Source of the DNA: Yponomeuta sedellus
Lineage: Eukaryota; Arthropoda; Insecta; Lepidoptera; Yponomeutidae
DNA length: 64,000 nucleotides
Assembly: GCA_934045075.1 (NCBI GenBank)
Contig: OW203736.1
Span: 17,434,805 to 17,498,804 of the forward strand
Reading direction: 5' to 3'
Below the pieces are notes generated by a model. The model was not told the DNA's origin. It saw nothing but the letters and a program-made list of their open reading frames with translations, and did not search any database. The position numbers and the translations under genes are program-made. Numbering within the stretch: the first letter of the stretch is position 1; every line of letters begins with the position of its first letter. Below, piece by piece: positions 11,214 through 21,975 of the stretch.

Positions 11214-11577
11214 ATTTAAGAATAAGAATTCTTCAGTCGAAATCGAAAACTCGAAATCAAAACTAACTAAAACTTTTATTATCAAAAGCGCGAAATTTTG
11301 AGGTTATGAAATTCGTTCAAAAATTTAATCACCACGATATAAAATGTTGAAAATTTGCTTTAACAAGTAATATTTTTTTTTAATTTAACATTGAATATTT
11401 AATTGTATAAATAATATTGTAGAATAGTGGTTATATGTTTCTTAAAACCAAAGGAAATACAAAATTTAAGATATAATAAAATCAGGAAGACAGGTTTCTA
11501 AACGTAGTTGCGAATTACCTAGCGTTCTACGCATCGATCGATCGATAGAGTTCCACAGACATTCGTGCTACCAAAAT

Positions 11578-11848
11578 TGATTCACTGTAGATTCGAATGC
11601 GGTATCGTATAGATGAAACGATACGCAACGTTTACGGAGCTGTGAAATATTCGGGATAGGGGTACTGCTCAGTTTCACTTTCGTGTTCGCTTTGCACTTC
11701 ATTATCCCTAAGATTCTTATACAATACGTGCTTTTCTGTTTTTATTAGAATTTTATTTTTATATACACTCTATTTTAAGATATAAAAAGTAACGCATGTG
11801 GTGTTTACCTTTAATTGGTTGTTGTATTAAGACTCAGCCTAGACATAA
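11578..11848. other. Flank between Harbinger 1 and piggyBac 2
   Basis: Non-coding stretch. On the minus strand an acidic peptide (DNEVQSEHESETEQ) can be read near 11714-11670, which could be the missing N-terminal part of the piggyBac relic at 5.8-6.9 kb displaced by the Harbinger insertion. This is a weak inference. Confidence 0.3.
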
Positions 11849-14497
11849 CCCTTTCAGACCTGCACTGAAACTACGCTGATTTGAATCGGGTAAAAAGTCG
11901 TACCTACCTAAAAATGGTCCGTAGATGATGAATCTGGGACCAGTTTTCCATTTTCCGGCCTCCATCTTGGAAAATTTTTACCCACACAATTGTATGGAGC
12001 TGGGCCTAAGACAGCAAACCCACAATTGTGAGATCGCACAATCGTATGGAGCCGGGCCTAAGGCCTCCACATATCAGAAATAAAACAAAATTGTAATTGT
12101 TTCTTTGTTGTTGTTTATTCATATGTTATCAACAATATTTCAATTTAAAACATTTCAAACATGCAAAATCAATAAACAGTTTCAGAAAAATAGTTAACAA
12201 TTACCGCTAATCAATAGTAAAACAATCTAAAAATAGTTATATGCTTATGAACTTTGGGTTCAATCAGTCATAAGTAGGCTCATGAGATCAATTTTTGGTT
12301 GAGATCAATTAGAATTACTTGTTGTGAAAGTCATAAAAGCAGTTCCGGTCTTTTGTAAGGCACAGATATATGTCACATTTAGAGCATCGACAACGGGTCC
12401 TGCTCGTACACTTCAGCGCACGGCAGGCTCTCGGTTCTTTTAGGCTATCCATGACTGGCCAGTGATTATAGCGGTCTAGCTGCTTGTCAACAGCTGGTAA
12501 AGGTTTGCAGCGGTATTTTGAAGTGCTGGGCATTTCAGCGAACTCTTGTTCTTGAATATCTCCAGCAGAGCGTGGCGCACCAGTTAGGAGGAATTCGCTG
12601 ATACTTATACGAAAGGCCAGTAGGTCTAAGATGTCCTTGGATTTCATCTTATTTGCCATGCAATCGCGTCTATATTCCATCCAAGAGTTGACAATGGACA
12701 AGTCAAACATATGAAGAGTCACCTTCAATGTCCACTTCTTTGTTTTTAGCCATGTTCGATAGTTTTCCATCAACTGATCGCAGGTATCTACTCCTCCCAT
12801 GAAGGCATTGTAATTTTTTACAATGGCTGGACAGGAAACGTCGACATATTGCCTTGATTTCTTTTCCCACCTAGCTACATCGGTTACAGGTTCACCACCA
12901 AAAGCTGTCGAAGTCAGCAACACACCCTTGTTGTCTTTCCATTTTAAAATGCAGATCTTTTCATCAGCGCTCACAATCTCTTCATATTCACCCCGTTTCA
13001 TTGCCGTATCCTGCTTGAACGCAAACTTTGTATTTTTCTTGGTATTGAAACGGTTCATCATCAATGTTCCTGTTCCATCCATGTTTCTTTTGTGGAGTTC
13101 TTGCATCAATGGCAAGGATGAGAAGTATCTATCGAAGTAGAGGAAACTTTTTTTGGTAGACTGCTGGCTAGACGCAAAATTACAGCTGGTCCCATCCCAA
13201 ATTTCCCTAAATCAGGTAGCACTACCAAGTGCTCCCTTGGTATATTTCAAAATCTAGAACTCTGCCTTCGGAAGTAGCGACTACGAAGTTCTTCAGTCCC
13301 TCGGGACGGGGTTTATTTTTTACGACCACTTTTAAACCAGCGCACCTTCCTCCAAATGGAACCATTTGTTCATCGATGGAATAGTGGTTGCTATCCCGGG
13401 GTAGCTGCAGACATCGATTACGCACTGCATCAATAACAGGTTGGACTCTCCACAGTCGGTTCTTTGATTGCTCCACTTCTTTGTTCAAAGCATGAACGTT
13501 TAGTACATGCAGATTCACTCTGAGGAGGAAAAATCTATCCCTCGCCATAGCAGATGCAATGGGGTCGAACTTGTATCGCTGGTTCCAAAATAGTTTTATT
13601 CTTGGAAAACTGAAGCATCCCATTAATCCGTGGATGCCAAAAAACTTTTTAATCTCCCCAGAAGTACAAACGGGCTTCATTGGATGACCCTTTTCTGTCA
13701 TATAGTATTGATTAGTGGCTAGCGCAAACTCTTCCATCAATTTTGGCGTGAAGTAGCGTTCAAAGTATTGCGCAGGAGTAAGGACTGCATGTAGCTCAGG
13801 TTCTGAAGCCATTGGCATTGCTTTGCTTTGGAATTTCTTCTTTTTCCACCGCAATTCGCTGAGCGGCACATCTTCATCACTACTGCTCGAGGACTCAGAC
13901 TGGGGTCCATTCATGCCCTGCCCCTGGCCAGGAAACGGGATGTCATCCTCATCCTGATCATTACTATTTTCATTCCCAGAGCCGTTCAGTATATCGTAAA
14001 TATCCTTGTCGTCCAAATAACGTGCCATTTTTGACCAATCTGCAAAAAAAAACAATCAATATTTACAAAATTACAAAAACAAAACATAGGCCCTTGAGTG
14101 AATAACAGATACCCACTGGCCCGGCTCCACACAATTGTGTTGAAAAAGTTCGTTAAAACATCACTGTACTAATAACTAGCGATAAACACATAGAAAACCA
14201 CATAAGACGAAAGATAAAACATTTAACTTATGTTCCATGCTTAAAAATAATCAAAAAACCGTAAAATATTCATGTTATTTTACTAACCTTTACCAAAGTC
14301 GGGAGAGAAAATATTCGGCGTGCACGACAGGTCACTGCGCGTCGGACAACTGACCGACGCGCGAAATTCAAACGCAAGGCGAAAGCGTGGCTCACGCACA
14401 ATCGTGTGGAGGTGGGCCCGTCCAGTTAGCAAACATTGTTTTTACACAAATTTGAATCTACTAAACCACCCAATTATATGGGCTAGTTCTGAAAGGG
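11849..14497. mobile_element. piggyBac-type element 2 with TIRs and ATAA duplication
   Basis: The ends read CCCTTTCAGA (11849) and TCTGAAAGGG (ending 14497), a perfect 10-bp terminal inverted repeat starting with the CCC typical of piggyBac. ATAA flanks it on both sides (11845-11848, 14498-14501), a variant of the usual TTAA. Subterminal motifs built on CACAATTGTGTGGAGC and GGGCC recur at 11983-12009, 12036-12060, 14118-14140 (inverted) and 14396-14419. They look like transposase-binding sites. It encodes one broken transposase on the minus strand. Confidence 0.85.
12315..14028 (-). pseudogene. piggyBac-type transposase 2 (frameshifted)
   Basis: Frame 14028-13222 gives an acidic N-terminus, then PAQYFERYFTPKLMEEFALATNQ, FFGIHGLMGCFSFPR, HYSIDEQMVPFGGRC (catalytic-region Asp in DEQM) and KPRPEGLKNFVVATSEGRVLDF. 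The frame breaks near 13225, and about 13220-13115 (GKFGMGPAVILRLASSLP, then SLYFDRYFSSLPLM) is read only by changing frame twice. Frame 13115-12315 continues through MNRFNTKKN, CPAIVKNYNAFMGGVDTCDQ (MGGVD block), WMEYRRDC and a Cys-rich C-terminus CTSRTRCRCSKCDIYLC. Order and length fit an almost complete piggyBac transposase. A splice acceptor-like TTTTTGCAG lies just before the ATG at 14028, so an upstream exon is possible. Confidence 0.88.
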
Positions 14498-14501
14498 ATA
14501 A

Positions 14502-15090
14502 GTTACTTGTTACGCATGTTAAGATACAAAAAGTGTTGGTAGACCTAATAAAAATATCGTTAATAATTAAAAAAAAAAATATTATCGCCTACTTCCGAAA
14601 CATTTTCTTCCCCACTGTCTTCTTCCTGAAGCAATTCTTCTATTATTGAATCCACCAGTGGATGATTCATCTTTATATCGCTCTAAAACAAAAAAAATAG
14701 CAAACATATCTAAAATAAAGTAACAAGAACCGTCGCTACCAGGTATTTTTCACCCATACTCACTTTACACGTCCGTTGACACCAAGCGCCTCGCGCTAAC
14801 TAAACTGTCACGTGTGCTAAGGATGGGTTTATTATCGCGTCAAAGGTACCTAGAATCATTTGCACCGGGAGCGGATAGAATAAAAGATATAAACAAATTC
14901 AACTACTCTGTGGTATTTTTAACCCAGTAGCGAGTACCGCCGGGTTAAGTATAAGAGGGCCGTTGGCTTACCTATCAAATAAAAATAAAAAATAAAAATA
15001 ATACAAACTGATAAAATAAAAAAAAGTTACATACATTTACGATTTATTAAAATACGAGTACCTATTACAAATATTTGTATATTATGTGAA
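14502..15090. other. No recognised gene
   Basis: AT-rich flank of piggyBac 2, with A-rich simple sequence near 14970-15030. The phrase AGAGGGCCGTTGGC at about 14955 could be the decayed end of the neighbouring hAT element, but no partner repeat was found. Confidence 0.35.
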
Positions 15091-15097
15091 AAAAAAA

Positions 15098-16110
15098 TTA
15101 ATTTGTTAAAAAATAAAATTTCTTCCTTCTAGCTTTGACACTAGCGAACTCCGAAATCACGTCTTCAACATTTATATTTTGTGTTGCTTCATGTTCTATC
15201 GTTAAAATACCAAGATTGTTTAATCTCGTTTCAGTCATTGTAGACCGCAAGTAATTTTTATCTAATTTTAATTTGCTGAAACTTCTCTCACTTGAAGCAA
15301 CTGATACACATATTTTTATAAATAACTTTAGTGCGACCGTTAGATTCGGAAAAGATTCTGTAAAATGCCATTCCATAGTAAATTTCAAAAAGTCCAGTGT
15401 CACCCAATTTGAGCCAGTAATATTTGCCGCTTTTAAATGTCTTCTCAATCTTGGTATATCTAGGAGTTCTGTTTCTGATACTTCATCGGAAAGGTAGTAG
15501 TAAATTTTGATATAGCACATTTTAACTATTCAGTTTTTGCCGAAAGCAAGGTCTGTAACTACACAGCCTCAATGAAGCTACGTCTTTAATGGAATTTACT
15601 CTTGTTTCGAGTTCAATATTGAATCTATCAAGACATTCTAACATGCCCTTTTGAAGTTGCGCTCTAAGTGTAAGTCGGTGGACGATGCTGACTCACCGGG
15701 CATGCGTTTCTTGCGACCAATTCGTCGTTCCATCGAAATGTTATATTTTTTGTACAGCAAAATCTATTGCCTCTTCTGCTAGATGCAACCGTTTCTCTAC
15801 AATGAATAGGCGAAGTGCTTCTAGTTTTATGATTAACTCATCAACACATGAACCTTTCTTTGTAATGCAATCTGAGCACTGTTCGCTTCCCTTAGCACAT
15901 CATTCCAAAAGAAAAGAAAACAAAGAAATGAGAAATTGGACACAGCAGGCATAAGATTTTATGCAGCACCTCTAGTTTCCAAATTTACGTCTTGGTCTCA
16001 TAGTTCCTCAATGGCAGATATTAACCCATCAAAATTTTCAGCCAATACTTTTACTGCACCATAATGAGCACTCCAGCGCGTTGTCGAAAGTCTTTTAAGT
16101 TCCGATACAT
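15098..16110 (-). pseudogene. hAT-family (ZMYM1-like) transposase relic
   Basis: The frame 15520-15098 reads LKLFIKICVSVASSERSFSK and NYLRSTMTETRLNNLGIL, the hAT C-terminal dimerisation segment as found in ZMYM1-like proteins. Upstream, minus-strand pieces between 15540 and 16100 give LKRLSTTRWSAHYGAVKVLA (TRWSA block), DVNLETRGAA, FSFLCFLFFWNDVL and MLECLDRFNIELETRV, all in the expected order but in different frames with stops. It is a degraded copy without its N-terminal part. No inverted repeats were found. Confidence 0.75.
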
Positions 16111-16330
16111 GTTCTCTAAACGGTGGTAAAGTAGGACGGTGCTCCTCTACCAGTGATTTAGCGAGTTTATAGCGAAACTTACGGTGCGTCAGAGCAGGCT
16201 TATTGCGAGGTTTCAATGAACTGACGTACATGACGAAGGCGTTTGGATGCTTATGTTCAGCAGCCTTCTGAACATCTTGATATACCATTTCACGCCGCGC
16301 TTTCGCTCCAACTAGCACGTTGCCGCGGCA
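16111..16330 (-). pseudogene. Possible piggyBac C-terminal scrap fused to the hAT relic
   Basis: The open frame that enters the hAT relic begins with HKHPNAFVMYVSSL and KPALTHRKFRYKLAKSLVEE. A segment of the NAFxMY...RKFRxxLAxSL form resembles the region after the MGGVD block in piggyBac transposases. The joint to the hAT-like EHVSELKRLSTTRW lies near 16100. The match is short, so another origin is possible. Confidence 0.35.
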
Positions 16331-16374
16331 AGTAAATACTAAAATATACATATTCCGGTTTTGATATTATGATA

Positions 16375-16749
16375 TCGCGGTCGTGGACATGAGAAACCGC
16401 TAGACTGCATGTCCTGAAACTGGTCTAACTTCAAGCCAAACAGAGTCCTTAGTAGTCCTAGACGCCTGCTTAAGCCCTTACCTTCGTAGACGGCCTCTAG
16501 GTTGCTCCACGCTTCGTGTGCCGTCTTGGCGTTTCTGACATGACTCAACACTGATGGTTGCACCAACAAGCAGATGCGCGCCAGCGCCTTCCTTTGCACC
16601 TTATCTTCGGCACCAAGTTTCTTTTCCACCGCATCCCACAGGTCCTCGTGGATCAGTAACATCTTAGTTACGAATTTCCATGTTGCGTAGTCCTCCGCCC
16701 CACGAAGTTTCTCCACTGCGACCCGTGACAAAGACTCACCACCTGCCAT
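16375..16749 (-). pseudogene. Copia-type retrotransposon gag fragment
   Basis: The frame starting at 16749 reads LRGAEDYATWKFVTKMLLI, IHEDLWDAVEKKL, RICLLVQPSVLSHV and TAHEAWSNLEAVYEGKG, the pattern of Copia gag N-termini (UBN2/DUF4219-like). It is cut at about 16375, where unrelated sequence begins; no protease, integrase or RT follows. A probable primer-binding site lies just upstream at 16826-16845. Confidence 0.75.
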
Positions 16750-16825
16750 TGCAATGTGGCGGGATGACGAAATTGACGAATTTGACGATGCGACGTAATT
16801 TTATTACCAGGACTCTTAGAGATCG

Positions 16826-16845
16826 TCCTGGGCCCATAACCTGAT
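16826..16845 (-). promoter_or_regulatory. Copia primer-binding site (initiator tRNA-Met half)
   Basis: On the minus strand the sequence reads CAGGTTATGGGCCCAGGA, about 80 bases upstream of the gag ATG. GGTTATGGGCCCAG is, from memory, the insect Copia primer site that pairs with a fragment of initiator tRNA-Met. The long terminal repeat itself is not recognisable. Confidence 0.6.
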
Positions 16846-16984
16846 GGTTTAGGGCCGAAAATAATATAAGAAATTAGCGATGCAAAAGGATTTTAATCAG
16901 GCAAAACTGCAGAACAATGTATCAGTGACAGACATCTATCGACACAGATAAAAAAGGAAGAACGTCAAGAAACGTTCCGATACA

Positions 16985-17673
16985 GGCAAACATTTACGTT
17001 CCATTTCAACAGCGGGGGAGGTCGCGGTGCGCAGCTTGTGCGCCAGTACGGAAATCTCCGCCAAATCAATATTTTGAATGGCATCACTGATTACTCTAAG
17101 GTCGTCAGCTGTCTGAGACCTGATTGGGGCAGAGGGGGGACAAGCCTGAGTGGCCGCTACGGGCCTTGCTGCGGAGGGAGTAGGAATAGGGCGGAGGCCC
17201 CATGCTGGGGTTGGTGGAGGGGTGGGTTCGGCGGGAGCCGCGGGGGATGGGGCGGCGTCAGCCGCAGAGGTGGGGGGAGTCCTCTTCGAAGAGGCTAGCT
17301 TTCGCTGCCTCTTCTTCCTGGAAGTAACGGTGGTGAAGTCTCCGGTGACGGTGTTCACCTCCGAGGAGGAGGAGGGGGAGGAGCAGGAGCTCCCGGGCCG
17401 CTCGGAACGCGAGATGGAACGCTTCCTAATGCGGGACGTGGAGGAGCCCGAGATGGACTCGGTATCCATCGAGGACGGGGAGGGGAGGATCACGGGAGAG
17501 GCCGGGATAACGGTGGGGGCAGGGGGGAACTCAGGAGAGTCAGAGATGGCAGCGGGGGCGGGGGAGTCGGGGATAGCGCCCTGAACTTCATTGAGAAATG
17601 ACTGTACTTCGTGATCAAGCGCCCGACTTGTCACGAAGTTAAGGAGCAACGAGTAGCTCCATTTATTTGCCAT
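16985..17673 (-). pseudogene. LINE copy C ORF1, zinc knuckles deleted
   Basis: The ATG at 17673 starts MANKWSYSLLLNF as in copy B. The frame continues through MDTESISGSS and KKRQRKLASSKRTPP, then jumps to TPPPTPAWGLRPIP, skipping the PRE_C2HC and zinc-knuckle region that copy B retains. The tail SQTADDLRVISDAIQNIDLA follows in frame, so the deletion kept the reading frame. The last residues run into foreign sequence after 16985. Confidence 0.8.
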
Positions 17674-18008
17674 AGTGGCGGACGGGGCTGACAGCTCCCC
17701 TGCCAGTGGCAGGGGAGCGGGAGATAATGAAAGTTTAGACGTAATGCCTAGCAATTACGTGACAATAAATTAAAGAAAAACAATAGAAGCAAAGCGGGGA
17801 GTAATACCTAGTATTAACCTAGGCACTTACTTGAACAATCCGGCAGGACGGAGCACTCGAAGAAGTGTGTATTAGTATACAGTACGCAAAAACTCGCCGG
17901 CAATGCACGGGCGCACTGTGCACGCGAGCAAGTGGCCGACAGCGGAGAGGGACGCGCGATGCGACCGCTCTCGACGCTGGTAAACGAACTGTGTGTGTGT
18001 CTTGACTA
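16985..18008 (-). mobile_element. Jockey-type LINE copy C, internally deleted
   Basis: Minus-strand copy of the same LINE family as A and B. Its 5' UTR (18008-17674) starts next to the poly(A) tail of copy B, and ORF1 runs from 17673. The zinc-knuckle part of ORF1 is deleted, and the copy ends abruptly at about 16985 with no ORF2 or tail. Confidence 0.8.
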
Positions 18009-18261
18009 GTTTTTTTTTTTTTAACCCTATAAAGGGCACCCTCCGGAGGACACGGGGGAGGGAGGTGGTGAATGCTCATGCATAACAGCACGGACCCGGC
18101 CGTGCTGCCAATGTGGGACTCACAAGAAGTGCGCCTACCCACTAAACACCACCTTGGGGCTAGTTTTGGTCCTAAGGACCCCTAAACCGACATCGGAGCG
18201 ACCCCCTCGAGGCTGAGGACGGGTGCGCAGCGGAGTTCCCAAAAAGAATCGTCCGCTTAGA

Positions 18262-18531
18262 AGTTGCGAAGTGGTCACGAAACGTAATAAATAACTAAAC
18301 GTTGGCAGATACAGACGTGGTGAAATTACCTGAGGCTCCAATATGCACGAGCCGCCACATGTAGTCAGGTACAGACGGAAACTAATTGAGTAACATATTG
18401 TAAACTATGTAGCATAACCTATAACTCTCTCTTCCCCCACTGACACACTAGCAATAAGATGTGCTCTCAGTAATAATTTAATAAACTACAAAATACAAGC
18501 GAACAGAAGACTTTTATTGAAGAACAATACA
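18262..18531 (+). repeat. 5' LTR of the Gypsy-type element
   Basis: 270 bases, starting GTTGCGAAGTGGTC (first base A here, T in the other LTR) and ending CAATACA. It contains AATAAA at 18480-18485 as the probable poly(A) signal. It differs from the 3' LTR at the first base and in CTCTCTCTTC versus CTCCCTCTTC. Confidence 0.92.
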
Positions 18532-18549
18532 TGGCGCAGCCGACGGTGT
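18532..18549 (+). promoter_or_regulatory. Primer-binding site (tRNA-Ser type)
   Basis: TGGCGCAGCCGACGGTGT follows the LTR directly. TGGCGCAG is the start of the tRNA-Ser-type primer site known from some insect Gypsy elements; the exact tRNA is inferred. Confidence 0.6.
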
Positions 18550-18564
18550 AATCTACCAAAGGAA

Positions 18565-19506
18565 ATGACAGAAAATTCAACTGGAAATAAGGAAATTACA
18601 ACTACTGAAGTGGAACCCTACGGAATGGCGGCTGGAACGATTGAATACCGAATGCCGGCACCTTTAGACCTGGAGACGCTGGACAATCTTTATGCACAGT
18701 GGCTAAGGTTTAAACAAGGGTTTAAGATTTTCATCTCAGCAGCTGGTCTTAATAACATAACGGAAGCCAGAAAAGCGTCAATACTTCTGAACTGCGTTGG
18801 ACAAGCGGCGCAAGAACTGTATTTTAATACACTACAAGACGGTGACAATGTAAGTCCTAAACTAGAGGATGTGATCAAGTTATTTGATGGTTATTTTGCG
18901 CCGAAGAACAATGAGGTCATTAACTCGTTTCACTTCAACCGAAGAACTCAGGAGGATGGAGAAAGCTTTGACTCTTATTATACACAGTTAAGAAAACTTG
19001 CAATAAATTGCAATTTTGATACAAAACTGGACAGAATGTTACGGGACCGTATTGTTGTGGGCTAAAAAGACACCAGAACACAACAGAAATTGCTGGAAGT
19101 CAAAGAACTGACACTGGAACGGGCAGTAGACATCTGCAGGTCAGCGGAGTTGTCAAGACAGCAAGTTAGAATGATAGCCAAGCCGCTGGAGCCAGTTGTT
19201 GATGCAATCCAGACTCAGCAGCGGTCGCAGAACAACTCAATGCAGAAGAAACAACATGAATATAAAGCTAAGTATAGTTTCAATCATGGTTATAATAAAG
19301 AGACTCGGTCAGACAATGTATATCAATGTAAAAAGTGTAACACCAGGCATGGGCCTCGTAATTGCCCAGCATTTGGAAAAATATGTTCAAACTGTAAAAA
19401 ACCTAATCACTTTAAAGTTGGCTGTAAAACTAAAAAATACACTCACAACATCTCGGTTGATGAGGAAAACAGTGGGGAGGGCAGTAGTAACAATGAGGAT
19501 TTGTGA
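18565..19506 (+). pseudogene. Gypsy-type gag, interrupted by a TAA
   Basis: Gag forms the particle shell and binds RNA. The ATG at 18565 begins MTENSTGNKEITTTEV. A capsid-like part follows (NLYAQWLRFKQGFKIFISA, ASILLNCVGQAAQELY, FDGYFAPKNNEVINSFHFN, DGESFDSYYTQLRKLA). A TAA at 19063-19065 interrupts the frame right after DRIVVG, and the same frame then continues with KDTRTQQKLLEVKEL. Two zinc knuckles close it: CKKCNTRHGPRNC and CSNCKKPNHFKVGC. The frame ends at TGA 19504-19506, which is followed by CTA. Confidence 0.85.
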
Positions 19507-20520
19507 CTAGTAAAAGTTTGTCACTCGATAAATAAGAATAACACAGAGTGGACAGAGTCGCTTCAAGTTGAAGGAAACAATATAAATTTTAAATGTGACA
19601 CTGGAGCGCAAGTAAATATTTTGAGCCTTTATGATTTAAGAAAAATTGTCAATGATGAGCACGTAACATTATCTGAGACAACAATAATATTAGAAGCATT
19701 TGGTGGGACGCAAATAAAGCCCATAGGGAAAAAAATTCTTAACATATATCATGAAGATGAAACTGTTAAAACAGAATTTATCATAGTAGATAAAAAGGTT
19801 CGGCCGATATTAGGGTTGAGCTCTCTACTAGAATTAAAATTGCTAAAAAACACAATAAACTCAGTTAAAAGAAGCGACGAAAAAAACCTAATTATTAAGA
19901 AGCACATTGAACTGTTTCAGGGAGTCGGTGAATTTGAGGAGCCTTTAGAACTGCACACTCAGCCTGCAGCACAGCCGGTTGTGAGACCCCCACGTCGAGT
20001 TCCATTTGCTATCAAGGAACGGTTACGAAGTAAGCTTACATTGTTGGTGGAACAGGGAATCATTTCGAAAGTCGAACACCCCAGGACCTTTGTGAGTAAT
20101 CTTGTAATAAGAGAAAAAAAAGATGGAGCACTAAGAATTTGTTTAGATCCTAAAGATCTTAATAGTGTATTGCAAAGAGAATATCACTTAATACCAACTT
20201 TAGAAGAAATAATACCAAATTTATGTGATAAGAATCTATTTTCAGTACTAGATTTGTCAGAAGGATTTTATAACATAAGGCTAACAGAAAGGGCAAGTGA
20301 ACTTTGTACTTTTAATAGTCCCTTTGGTTGTTATAAATTTAACAGATTACCGTTTGGTCTATCGGTAGCTCCAGAAATATTTCAAAAATATAATGAAAGA
20401 GCCTTTGGAGACTTGCCGGGTGTAGTTATATATTGTGATGATTTATTGATATGTGCAGATAATGAACAGGAACATGATGCAATATTGAACAAAGTTAAAT
20501 CAGATTTAAATCAGAGATAG
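19507..20520 (+). pseudogene. Gypsy-type protease and truncated reverse transcriptase
   Basis: In the same frame as gag after its TGA, protease shows FKCDTGAQVNILSL (DTG active site) and PILGLSSLLELKLL. Reverse transcriptase follows: RVPFAIKERLRSKLTLLVEQ, LRICLDPKDLNSVL, LFSVLDLSEGFYNIRL (first Asp), FNRLPFGLSVAPEIFQ and VVIYCDDLLICA (YCDD). It ends at a stop at 20518-20520 soon after HDAILNKV. The RT connection and the whole RNase H domain are absent, because integrase sequence starts at once in another frame. Confidence 0.9.
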
Positions 20521-20522
20521 TA

Positions 20523-21491
20523 ATTGACAATGACTTGTTGTTCTTTAAAGACAGATTGATAATACCTCACTCACTGAGAATAGAAATAGCTAATAAACTA
20601 CATGAGGGACATCAAGGTATGACGAAAATGAAACAACTTGCTAGAAAATTGTATTACTGGCCGAAAATTGATGATCATTTGGAGCACTATGTAAGAAAAT
20701 GTTTTGTTTGTCAAATGTATCAGAATAGCAATGTTAAGGAACCACTACTGTCTCATGAGATACCCGATTTACCTTTTTCAAAAATAGGGGTGGATATTAT
20801 GGATTTGAAAAATAAAAGTTATTTGATAATATATGATTATTTTTCAAAATGGCTTGATATAAAGTTGATAAATAATAAAAGTGCAAATAGTATAAAAAAT
20901 GCTCTCACAGATGTATTTTGTAATTTTGGAATACCAAAAGAGGTGGTCTCGGATCATGTACCCTTCGACTCTAGAGAATGCAGGGAGTTTGCCAAAGAAT
21001 GGGGATTTACATTTACGTTTTCAAGCCCTAGATATCTGCAATCAAATGGTATGGCAGAACGGGCAGTTCAAACATCTAAGAAATTAATAAAAAAATGTAA
21101 TGAAGACAAATCAGATTACAGAGTAGCACTACTTCAATACAGATCTTCTCCAGTATGTGGTACCATGTTCTCCCCAGCAGAACTACTAATGAATAGAAAT
21201 TTGAAAACTAAAATGCCTGTACCATTTAGTTATTTAAGACCAAAATTAAACGCAAATGTGAAAACAGAATTACATAAAGGGAGTTTTAGAAATAATAAAA
21301 ACTATGATATAAGAACTAGATGTAAGAAACCATTTGTAGTAGGTCAAAAAATTTGGTTCAGGAAGGATGGTAATATAAACAAATGGCTCCCAGGGTGTAT
21401 TGTTAAGGATAATGGTTACAGATCATATGTCGTGGAAGATCACAATATAGTTAGATATACTCGAACTTCTTACCATCTTCGATCAGAGTGA
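20523..21491 (+). pseudogene. Gypsy-type integrase
   Basis: Integrase inserts the DNA copy. The His2Cys2 domain reads HEGHQGMTKMKQLARKLYYW and CFVCQMYQ. The catalytic core gives FSKIGVDIMDLKNKSYLI (first Asp), KEVVSDHVPFDSRE (second Asp, where most relatives have SDNGP) and YLQSNGMAERAVQTSKKLI (Glu). A C-terminal part with FRKDGNINKWLPGCIVKDNG (GPY/F-like) ends at 21491. The domain itself is open; its fusion to RT is lost by the deletion near 20520. The unusual HVP in place of NGP may lower activity. Confidence 0.85.
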
Positions 21492-21962
21492 TTCGGGGTC
21501 TCACAATCATATTTATGCTGCAGGAGCTTTGGTAGTGAGTGTGCAGTTTGAATTGGTAATTGAATAAAATGTGAAATGTACCAAATTGAGTTGAGTTGAA
21601 ATTAGTAGAATAAGGATAACTTCTTTCACATAGTATAAAGTTAGGATTACGTTTATCTAGTGTATAAGGTTCAAACCTAATTTACTCTTAAGAAAACAAG
21701 GTTTGGTTTATATAAATACAACAGTTACAAATAATAACAACCGTAGGTTTAAATAAGTAATAGTTTATTAAGATCACATTATTAACTAGATTGTCTGTTG
21801 TATATAGATGCAACAGCAGCAAATAGAGTGTTTAACTTAGATTTAAATAGGTGGTTAAATTAATAAAACTACTTATGTTTGTTTCATAATTATAAAATGT
21901 TCGAAAGGGGGAAGAAAAGGTAACAATGTAATGTAAAGTATTCACTTATTATTTTTTTGTTT

Positions 21963-21975
21963 GAAAGGAGAAAGA
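21963..21975 (+). promoter_or_regulatory. Polypurine tract
   Basis: GAAAGGAGAAAGA lies directly before the 3' LTR, the expected place for plus-strand priming. Confidence 0.7.

Larger units (their letters stand above)
6958..11574. mobile_element. PIF/Harbinger element 1, both genes apparently intact
   Basis: A 4.6-kb DNA transposon. The left end reads TTGGTATCACGAAT and the right end ATTCGTGCTACCAA, an imperfect terminal inverted repeat (12 of 14). AAT flanks it on both sides (6955-6957 and 11575-11577), a 3-bp duplication as expected for Harbinger elements. It carries two convergent genes: a transposase on the plus strand (7182-8785) and a Myb/SANT-like protein on the minus strand (11213-9436), the usual two-protein arrangement of the superfamily. 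Both genes splice into uninterrupted frames. The only damage seen is an RTE-like tail inside an intron at 9829-9895. It interrupts the region of the first piggyBac relic. Confidence 0.88.

Noticed and set aside
17819..18142. 107-residue minus frame, nearly repeated at 24190-24528
   Set aside because: It runs through the LINE 3' UTR, the poly(A) tract (coding a Lys run) and the next copy's 5' UTR. Its duplication reflects the repeated joint, not a gene.
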